Source of the DNA: Oryzias latipes
Taxonomy: Eukaryota; Chordata; Actinopteri; Beloniformes; Adrianichthyidae
Direction: 5' to 3'
Length of the DNA stretch: 64,000 bases
NCBI RefSeq assembly: GCF_002234675.1
Contig: NC_019871.2
Span: forward strand, 28,830,094 to 28,894,093
The translations under genes were made by a program, and so were the position numbers. The number at the start of each line of letters is the position of its first letter. Position 1 is the stretch's first letter. This document shows positions 55,321 through 64,000 of the stretch, piece by piece. The notes under the pieces are model-generated. The model saw only the letters and a program-made list of their open reading frames with translations, did no database searches and was not told the DNA's origin.

Positions 55321-58300
55321 ATTTTGGTGACACCGACGTGGAGTCGGGTAAGGACAGACTGAACCGGATTTTAGTATTTTGCGAAGTTTCCTGAGACACA
55401 GTGCAGAAACGGGACGTCTCCTCTCACACGGTCAACTTTCCCAGAGGCCTCATATAGAGTATGGTAAGCAGGAGCCTTTTATGAGTTTCTGCATATTGAA
55501 TAACTCAAATCAAGGGGAAGTTGAGTGAGTGAGCGGCGAGTTGTACCCCAGGTTTTGTGTAATTCACCCGCTTGGAAAAGAAAGTTAAAATGCGGAGGGT
55601 TTATTGATGTGTCTGTTTAACCTGCGACACTGCGGTGTGCGAAAAACAGAAGAAATTTAGATTAAGAATGAAGTTAACCCGTTGGCATACGGAGGGTTTG
55701 CGTCTGTTTGCGCCTGGGACGCCAAAGGCATACAGAAAACAGTGTTATACAGGAACTAATTCTGCGCGTAGGATGATTTGGAAGCACGAATGAGGCGTCG
55801 ACCTCTACAAATTATTTTTTTTATTTGCGGAGAGAAACCAAAGAAGGATTCAAAATAAACATGACAGGTGAATTTGACAGAAAAAAAGAGGAAAATTGTG
55901 CATTTTGTCAGAACAACATCGACAACAACATGACTTGACGACTGACTGACGACAATACAGACGTGATTGCTGATGAACAAACTGAATGTATGAGATTTTG
56001 GAGACGTGACTGCTTATGAATGAAATGTACGCATGAGATTTTGGAAAGTATGGGATGAAAAACTGTTTGAAATCGGTGAATCTTGGCTTTATTTCCCATA
56101 TTTCTGTGTGAATTGTTTTCTCTATGGACGTGGCCATCTTGTTTCGAATTAGCCAATAACGGGACGTTTAAGTTTCTTTCAAATGCGTCGACAGCTCTGG
56201 TTGGCTTTGTTTGTACCATGTGGTCAGCGTGACGGCGTCCATGAAGACCGAAATGTTCAACCTGCGCTAAACTTTCACGGAACAAAGCTTAAGAGTTTGC
56301 GATCTAATTTGTGGTAAAATAACAACTGACATCGTAGTTATTGAGCGTGGTCATGACCTCGGTTGTAAGACGTCGATAAAAACAAATTTCAGTGGTCTTG
56401 GTTCGACGAAAAAGATTTTTAAGTAGAAAGGCGTCTATGAGCAGCGCTTCCGACGGAAGTTTAAGCCACAACAGCAGCTTGACTACACATGCAGCTGCAG
56501 CCTGCAGCAACAGTCTATGTTCTGCCTCTGTTCGAACGCAAATAACTTTCTCGGGAGTTTGCCTAAAGTTGGGCAAATCTTTCTAAAACACAGTAAGGTA
56601 ATATCGTTCCAACATATTTTGTGTAAAATGATTTTGCAATTATTTCGGTTTTCTTATTTTGAATAAATGTCTCTACTTTATTTGTAATTCCTAATAATTA
56701 CCATGATTTAGTTAAGTTTTGCTAAAAAGTAATGCTATTGACACTAAATGTAAGTATTTGTTGGTTTAGATCCGGACTCCCTTAAAAAGAATGTTTGCAA
56801 TGTTTAATTTATTGTATGTTTGTTTTAATATTTCCCAGATTACTTAGTGTTGGTGTTAAAGGATTTATTGGTGTTTAAAGATGAAAGTTGAAGCAGATCC
56901 CATGTTTTGATGTAATTATAGTTTGAAAACAGTGTAAGTGGATGTTGTACAGAATGGGAAAAGGACAAAGCAGTGAATTAAAGTAGAAATGAACGGCATA
57001 GGAAGTGATAGAGGGTCTGTGGACACAGAAAGGTGCTGGTTCTAGTAGAACAGAAAAAGGGGAAACAGGAATGTTAATGCTAGTGATAAACGATTCATTT
57101 CAGTGAAATGGTTTATTTTGTTTATGTGTAAGGTGCCTAATTTGTTGTGTTATGTCTTTTGGTGTGGTTTTGAGAAAACGGTTAAAAGTTATTGTCTCCG
57201 TATTGATTGTCTGTGTTTTAACGAACCTGTTGTTTGAGTGTGAATTGTGTTTTGGTTAAATAAGGAAAAGCCTGAATAGTGGAATTTTGTTGCTATTAGC
57301 ACTTCTCCAAATTCTTTTTGTAGGACAGCAAGTCTTTAATGGTAAGTCAAAACAATTTGTCTTTGTTTCTGGATTAAAGGTGAATGATTAGCTGCCAGAA
57401 TGCATCTAAAACAATGTATTTTTTAAAGATTTTGCTCCACATCCGTCATATAGTTCAGAGAAAGGTTTAGGGATTTTCTCCTTTGCTGATTTTCATCATT
57501 GATTAACCAACTTTAACATCCACAGAGTTGGTGATGGCGATGGTCAGAACAAAGCATGACAGTAACAAATCTGCTTTAACAACATCTGCAGTAACAACAT
57601 GTTTTTTCCAAGCAGCACATAGCTTTAATGTTGCAGGAAAGGCACAGAGCAGAGCCGTCCTGAGACCTCATAAATCTTTACACAGCAAACCCCCTCTGCT
57701 TCATTGGGTGAGTGACAAAAAGAGCATTTCTCAGTTCTCTGGCTTCACAGGAAGGAGCCGTGTTAGGAGTGTCTGACCCTCAGGTCAGCTCCGCTAATCA
57801 AATGAAGCCATGACTGCATGCATGGAGAATGCATCGGAGCGTCTGCGAGGTGATAAGAGTCGATTTAAAATGCATCTGATTCATCACTGCAGAGCACATT
57901 TGCAGAAAAAGGGCAGAGGGAGAAGTTGAACAACTGAAAAACAGTCATTTATATTGCAGGAAAAATCCACACGGGATAATGAAGGTGTTTTTAAAAAAAA
58001 GCAAATAACATGATGAGTTTAAATACCCTCAGGACCCGTAGCAATGTTCAGGTATCGGAGGCCAGGACGGGAGGACGGGTATCCCCTCCTGGAAGGCGTG
58101 GGCCACCCAGGGACCCCCCAGCAGCAGCTGGAAATGGCATCTGTGGCGCTCAGGACAAATGGCAACGACTGCCCACAACAAGGTACCCAACAGCAGAATG
58201 CACAAACCAGGAGCAGAGGACATGAACAGCACCCACAACCGCTCCAAGCTCCTCCACTGTGGCGAGGACCACAGGTGGCAAGTCGGACAATACCACTTGG
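55321..58300 (+). other. Retroviral leader and unassigned 5' internal region
   Basis: After the primer-binding region this 3-kb stretch is T-rich with only short frames. I cannot assign any part of it to a gag family by eye. Confidence 0.5.
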
Positions 58301-58347
58301 TGATGCAGGAGCCATGGTCCCTTTCAAGCTCAGAGGTAACTCCATGA

Positions 58348-58707
58348 ATGGACACTGGTGCAATGTGTTCCTCTATAAACTGCCGGTTGCCTCCATCAGC
58401 TCTGACAAATGAACATATGACTCCTCAAACCCGGCAAAAGACCATCCAACTGACTTTTGACCAGATGGTGGAACATTCATTTGTGCATTCACCACACACG
58501 CCTGTGAATCTGTTGGGACGGAACGTTTTTGTCAAAACAGGAGCCAGCATTCTTTCAGACTGGATGCCATGCCACACCCCACAGCCAACCCCCACTGATG
58601 ACACCTGCTGGATCCAGAGGGCCCTGAAACGCCAGGTGTGTCCATGTATTTCGGGTATGGATGCCATGAGTTCTGTCCTGGAAGCAATATTTTTCCGCCT
58701 CCGATGA
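58348..58707 (+). pseudogene. Retroviral protease part
   Basis: Begins at a DTGA active-site motif (MDTGAMCSSI) and contains HTPVNLLGRNVF, the late block of gamma/epsilon-type retropepsins. Fossil part of the provirus. Confidence 0.7.
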
Positions 58708-59258
58708 CCTGAACTGCACATTCTATTATGACAGAGAGGATGATAACCTGTACCAAGAAGCATTTCATCAGGTAGACAGCCATACGTGGTATTTAAACTA
58801 CACTGACATATATATTGGTTAAGAGGGTGTATAGTTTATTTTGCATTCACACACTCATATTTGCAATGATACCGGAAGTTAGTCACACCTGTATCGCACA
58901 TAGAATTAGCACTCCCCTGGTCATGAAGCTCGGCAACTCAGACCCATGACTTAGAGGGATGTAAACAAAACAACTGTCTAAACTGTGATTTTCAGGTGTT
59001 TACTTCTCTCCCTCAATAAAAATGTACAGGATAACTTTGCCTTCAAGGACTAACTCCTCAGTTCCGGAGCATTTCTGCATCGTCAGTCATCGCACCAGAG
59101 AGAAGACAGATCATGAAGATGCAGAGGTGATGTTAAAAACGCTCTCTGATGCTTCATGGTCAACAGGTTCATTTGATGTTTGTTCATGCTCCACCGTTCT
59201 CCCGGTGGTGAGTCAGGTAACTGCAGGAACAAATGTTTTTAGATCTCAGTGTAGCTGA

Positions 59259-60010
59259 GTGAAGGATGCAGATGAAAGGGTGACGGACACTCAGTTTGGT
59301 TTGTGGAACTCTGGTGTAATTGAGCATTCGTATTTTTCACGGTTTACTCCTTTGAGACCGGTTTTACAAGCAGATAATAAAACTTATCTGATGGCACATG
59401 ATTTAAAGGCTGTTAGTGAAGTTATCATTACTCCAGTCCTCCCTGTGCCTGATCCACATCGCATGCTTTCAACTTTAACCCCACAATGTGCGTGGTTCAC
59501 TGCTATTGATTTAGCAAACGCCTTCTTTTGCATTCCATTACATGAAAATAGCAGACATCTATTCGCATTTCAGTATAAAGGTATCCGTTTGCAGTACACA
59601 GCTTGCCACAAGGATTTAAAAATTCTCCTGGCATTTTCAATCACTTTTTAAAGTTTCTCCGACAGGATATTATGCTACTAGAGGGTTGTGTTTTGTTGAT
59701 TTATGTTGATGACTTTCTGCTCGCAGCTCCAACTGCTGAAACCTGCCTGCAAGTTATGAAAGATCTTCTTTTGACGTTGTTTGATTTGGGTTTTGAAGTG
59801 TGTAACAGGAATTTGCGACGTTGCAGAAGGGAAGTCACATTTTTGGGTACAACTGTTTCCAGCACAGGCTCTTCAATGTCTACGGAGCATAGACAGTCTG
59901 TTTTGCAGCATAAATGTCCAGAGACAGTAAGAGAAATGATGGTTTTCTTGAGTCTTTGTGGTTATAGAAGACATTTTCTTCTTTGTTTTGTGGAACCTGC
60001 TGCCCCTTGA
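59259..60010 (+). pseudogene. Retroviral reverse transcriptase part
   Basis: Recognised blocks include LRPVLQ, VPDPHRMLS, WFTAIDLANAFFCIPLH, GFKNSPGIFNHFL and the catalytic YVDD, as in gamma- and epsilon-type retroviral polymerases. Fossil; broken. Confidence 0.8.
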
Positions 60011-60689
60011 GGTCAATGCTAAACGACAAGGGTGACAGACCTCACGGCTGCAAGGCAACGACAATAAGTGGTTTCATTTCTTCACCTTGTAATCTTGCTT
60101 TTCACAGGACGTCTGTTAATCTGAACGGTGCACTGATCTGTTTGTTCTCCTATTTTATGTTCAATTTTTATTCAATTTATATTTTTCCTTTCAATTTATC
60201 TGGTTTTGTGTTTGTGCCTTATCTCTGTTTGACTCTGCAATGTTTCCACTCCAAGAGAGGGAGATGGACATTAGGGAGTCTTAAGGAACTTGTTTTATTA
60301 TCATCGTCAAATTGTTTTATTATTATCATCGTTTAAATTTATTTGTTTAGAAAGGATGTTTAAATGGTAACTCAGATTGACCTTTTTCATTTTTTCTACA
60401 GCTTTGTGTGTGTGTGTGTTCCTCTGGTTCACTCATCCTCAGCAAGGATGAGGAAGTTTTACGACTGTCTCTAATGAACTTTTCTTTTTGTCTTGAATTT
60501 GTTTCTTCCCCACTTGTGTTCTTAATGACGGCACGAGGAGGAGCAGACCTTTCAGAAGAGAAACACTGGTGGACTTTTTCCATCACATTTGCTGCTCTCC
60601 CCTGTGCAGGCATAACATGATTCTTGTGTCTTGTGTTTTGTTTTTCTAATATGGTTTTTGGATTATTGTTTTTTATTTTTAAGTTACTG

Positions 60690-62214
60690 ACCCTAACACT
60701 AATATTTAGATCCACAGCAGATTCATCTTGGAGAGAAGGTACGTATGTGTGGACACCTCCAGCTCAAAATTGGTCTAAAATAATTTCCAACTTCACAGTC
60801 ACTGAGTCGCTTTTCACCTTCCGTGTCGACACTACCAGACAAATTTTTCCGATCCAATACCACCAACAGGATGCTACTGAATCATATTCGGAAGTTAGTC
60901 CAACATCCAGTTGCTCCCACTTGTTTATATGTGCGTGGGCAAATGGGCGAGATCTGTGTTGGCAGGTTGGTTTCTGTCCAGACATGACTGTTAACATTAC
61001 AACTCCCACTAGCCCCATGTGGAAAGGACCAGGCTCTGACTCTCCGGGAAAGGTAAACATCATAACTGGAATTCCTTCCACAGATGTTTGGTTCCAGATT
61101 GTGACAGGCATCAGTGAGGAAGCCAACAAATGGTTGCTGATGGTCGAACAAGCAGCAAATGTAATAGCGGAAGACTGTGTTGTGTGTATGGGCCCCCGTC
61201 CTTTGTTGCGTGTGGTTCCCGCAGCAGTTCCAGCAGAATGTGTCGCTGACTTAATGACTAACACAATTCCTTTTAGCCCGGACTGTCGGAAACTGGATCG
61301 CTTTTATCCTCTGGCCCCCAGTGATAAAAGTAAGCCTGTTTTTGACCGACGTGTGGCCCCTTCAAAATTTCTCATGTTTCGTGTTACGTTATGAAAATGG
61401 TAGTCGATTTATAGGTAATGTTACTGGCAATGGGTGTAATAACACACAAGTTCTGACTCATTTCCAGCCACTCTCACGAGCGGACATTTGGATATGGTGT
61501 GGCACAAATCAAATATTTGACAGATTACCCCTGAATGCCTTACCCGTTTTTATTCAACCCACAGCTTTGACAGGTGTCACACCCCCGCTGACCCACCAGC
61601 CTATCTGGAGACGGTCCAAGCGTGAAACGGGCTGGATGGGCTACAATGATCCAACGTACATTGACTCTCTTGGTGTCCCTAGAGGCGTTCCGGATGAGTA
61701 TAAATTAGTGAATCAGGTGGCTTCTGGGTTTGAGAGTATTTTATTATGGATTACCCCTAATAAAAACGTGGACAGAATTAACTACATTCATTACAATGTT
61801 CAGAAGTTAGGCAATTACACTGTTGCAGGTTTTGAATCTGTGCATGAACAATTGCAGGCCATGTCTCTAATGGCATTCCGAAACAGAATTGCATTAGATA
61901 TGTTATTGGCGGAGAAATCTGGTGTTTGTGGTATTTTTGGTGATCAGTGATGTACTTTTATTCCCAATTATACGCAAGCTGGTGGTAAGTTGTCAGTTGC
62001 TATTGAAGGTATGCGCACATTAAATAAGAAAATGAAGGACCACTCAGGTGTTGACACATCCATGTGGGATGACTGGATGAAAGTGTTTGGTCCCTGGAAA
62101 AATTTGATCTCCTCTATTCTTGTTGCAGTTGCCGTTTTTACAGCTATTCTCACTCTGTGTGGTTGTTGCTGTATTCCCTGCATTTGGTCACTTCTGACAC
62201 GCCTCATAGAGTAG
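60690..62214 (+). pseudogene. Retroviral envelope part
   Basis: The surface part is rich in Cys, Trp and N-glycosylation sites. A basic RSKR furin-type site near 61,612 is followed by the transmembrane part, with the RNRIALDMLLAEKSGVC block (heptad and disulfide region typical of gamma-type fish envelopes), then a hydrophobic anchor ending in CGCCCIPC. Fossil; broken. Confidence 0.8.
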
Positions 62215-62839
62215 GCGGTGGGCGACAAGGATCGTGAGCATGGCCAATATGCCATGTTACCTGTCAGTGATCCTTTTCCCCCACCCCAGCTGTCAAATCA
62301 GTTTGTGTGATTTTGTTCTGCCTTAACATGTCTCGCTTTCCTCCCCCTTAATTCCAAGTGTTCTTTTACTTTACAGGAACTGTTATCTTTTTTACGGTTA
62401 TGCTTTTTTACTATTTGAATTTGAATTACACTGAATTAGACTTTGAATTTGTTTTATTTACCTTATTTACTACTTTAGTTTTTGTACTATGTAACTTTTA
62501 TTTATGGAATTGTGACAAGGGGTTAGATCGATCTTGTGAGCATGAGCATCCTTAGGGGTGGTTGCCGCAGGAGCATGGAGCCGTCGCAAGATTTTTCCTG
62601 TCCGACTGTAATCTGAATGTTTATCAAAGATGGTATAAAGTATGCCCTGGCAGGTTTTTCGCTTGCACGCCCATGCATGGACGCCTAACTCCTTTGAAAT
62701 ATTTTGTGTTCCAGATTGTGCGGGCTTGAGACCACAGCTGTCAGGTCAGGTGGACCTGTTTGTAATGTTTTGTTGTTTTTGAGTGTTGTAGTATTAAATC
62801 TTTTAGGTGATCACACTTTGTGTGATCACGAGAGGGAAA
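62215..62839 (+). other. Retroviral DNA between envelope and 3' LTR
   Basis: No known part recognised; a short hydrophobic frame near 62,358-62,555 has no family match by eye. Ends in the purine tract at 62,830-62,839. Confidence 0.5.
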
Positions 62840-63638
62840 TGTAGAAAATGTATGTTTTAATATCTTATTCTTCATTATGTTATAGCTTTATCTTTAGTGT
62901 GAAGTGAACTCATTTTGAACTCAACAGGACTTATTCTCCAGTGACCTTCACTTGTGCTTTGTAGTTGCAGCAGTAACTAGGACTTCTTTGTGCAAATCTA
63001 GGAGTTTCCAAAGACGCGATAAATATGTCATGGACTACATTTCTACTATCTGGGTTGAACACCTTATCCTTGGGAAAGTGTTCAGGTTCGTGTTCTCATG
63101 TGGAGGATGAAGCTGACCTCTGATCTTGTGCCGGTGATGGAGTATTCGTTTGGCTGGTATGATTTACTTTGGACCAGAGGAGGACTCCTTTTGATCATGG
63201 ATTGTGTGCGCCGGTGAATGGCCCCTACCCCTGGAAAGGCGGAGCGGATCTGGACTTTGCAACCTTCAGCTATTGGCCGGTGGAAGCACGAGGGATACCG
63301 GCTGACGAATCACAGCGACCAGGGGCGGAGATCCAGCGACCATGCTCTTTCCGGAAGGCGGAGATTCAAACACATCTTAAAAAGACTGGTTTTAAAGTTT
63401 TCCATTGTTCTTAGGAAAATCTACGAGTAATTCGCATGTAACTTGTGCGCCAGTAGATCTTTACTTGAGAATCCAGATATATCTGCATTAATGTTTTAAT
63501 CTGTGCTCTATAACTATTGTCAGGGAAATAAACTTCGTGTATTTTTAATCCGGTTGAATCCTTGTTTGCTTTACCACTGTCGACTACTGAACACGCATGT
63601 ACGGAAAGAACTGAAAAGCCGAAGATTTCTTTCCTACA
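62840..63638 (+). repeat. Retroviral 3' LTR, 799 bp
   Basis: Same length and termini as the 5' LTR, differing at about seven sites by eye (for example 'ttgtagttgc' against 'ttgttgttgc'). Confidence 0.95.
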
Positions 63639-63642
63639 GTTC

Positions 63643-64000
63643 CAAGGAGTAATCCTGTGGGTCTTATCTTTACTGGGCTAGAATTACAAGCATCAAACAC
63701 ATATGGTAGTATCACCATCTACCAATGCGTTCTTTATCTAATTGCTGGAGAACGATACAAATTTCTGGGGGACCTGAACACCTTCATTCAGCCTCTCATA
63801 CATCTTGTAAAACAACTTGTTAGTGTACAAGATCACACAGGTTTCGGAGCGTCCGCAATTGTTGTTTTACGCACATACCTTGGCCCTTCTTTTCTCTAAA
63901 GTCATCAACAAGGTGTGTTATTTTAAAGTATCTGCCACTAAGGTTTCTGTGGTGTAGTGGTCATCACGTTCGCCTCAAACGCTAACGGTCCCCAGCTCGA
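63643..64000 (+). repeat. tRNA array resumes after the provirus
   Basis: The sequence returns to array spacer ('caaggagtaatcctgtgggtcttatc', the variant of units 9-10) and reaches a tRNA-Val, so the array extends beyond the window. Confidence 0.92.
63943..64000 (+). pseudogene. Degenerate tRNA-Val-like gene, cut by window end
   Basis: The 5' part matches the CAC copies, but the loop is CTCAAAC (anticodon CAA) and the 3' anticodon-stem strand is GCTAA instead of GCGAA, breaking one pair. Probably a decaying copy, not a Leu tRNA. Confidence 0.75.

Larger units (their letters stand above)
54522..63638 (+). mobile_element. Endogenous retrovirus, young but broken
   Basis: A 9.1-kb provirus inserted in the last array spacer, with a 4-bp target duplication GTTC (54,518-54,521 and 63,639-63,642). 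It has two 799-bp LTRs, a primer-binding region right after the 5' LTR ('ttggtgacaccgacgtgg'), and a purine tract 'gagagggaaa' before the 3' LTR. Recognised internal parts are protease, reverse transcriptase of gamma/epsilon type, and envelope. The LTRs differ at about 7 of 799 positions, so it is recent, perhaps around one to a few million years at common vertebrate rates. It is broken, with several interruptions. Confidence 0.92.

Noticed and set aside
60764-61264. 166-codon antisense frame in the retroviral envelope region
   Set aside because: It is the shadow of the sense frame and has no family features.

Overview
The window is eukaryotic and almost certainly from a teleost fish. It holds the last exons of a vertebrate-type alpha-2,3-sialyltransferase gene (ST3GAL4-like), vertebrate Val and Ile tRNA genes, and a fish-like mix of transposons: Tc1, several non-autonomous hATs, L2 and L1 LINEs, a Gmr1-like Ty3/gypsy element and a retrovirus. 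I cannot name the species from the sequence. An acanthomorph such as a medaka or a relative is a guess.

Layout. 1-6.6 kb: the sialyltransferase 3' end on the + strand (exons at 1226-1363, 5708-5860 and 5950-6039) with a transposon-filled intron, including a hAT element inside a Tc1 remnant. 6.6-16.3 kb: intergenic DNA with LINE fragments, fold-back and terminal-inverted-repeat elements, a decayed tRNA-Arg on the - strand, and a truncated L1 3' UTR flanked by two copies of a ~190-bp element. 16.3-21.15 kb: a nearly full-length L2-type LINE whose ORF1 ends in an SGNH-esterase-like domain; both ORFs are frameshifted. 21.2-24.7 kb: a broken Gmr1-like element on the - strand, with integrase upstream of reverse transcriptase. 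24,704-25,703: exactly 1000 Ns. 25.7-27.4 kb: weak gene-like fragments and a CA repeat.

27.47 kb to the window end is the most unusual part: a tandem array of a ~1,204-bp unit carrying tRNA-Val(CAC), tRNA-Val(AAC) and tRNA-Ile(AAT), all on the + strand. I count 14 units plus the start of another after a retroviral insertion. Every Val copy whose T-arm is in the window has C instead of T at position 54 of the T-loop (inside the B box), and no tRNA in the array is followed closely by a T4 terminator. Units fall into two sequence types (A and B) and several are mosaics.

The array spacers, never the tRNA genes, have been hit by a hAT element that carries an LTR-like insert and was later copied with its unit, by a full-length L1 with open ORF1 and ORF2 and a 17-bp target duplication (33,241-41,185, - strand), and by a young retroviral copy with 799-bp LTRs (54,522-63,638). 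The array therefore gives a relative history: array growth, hAT insertion, LTR insertion into the hAT, duplication of a 2.3-kb block, then L1; the retrovirus insertion is recent but is not ordered against the others.
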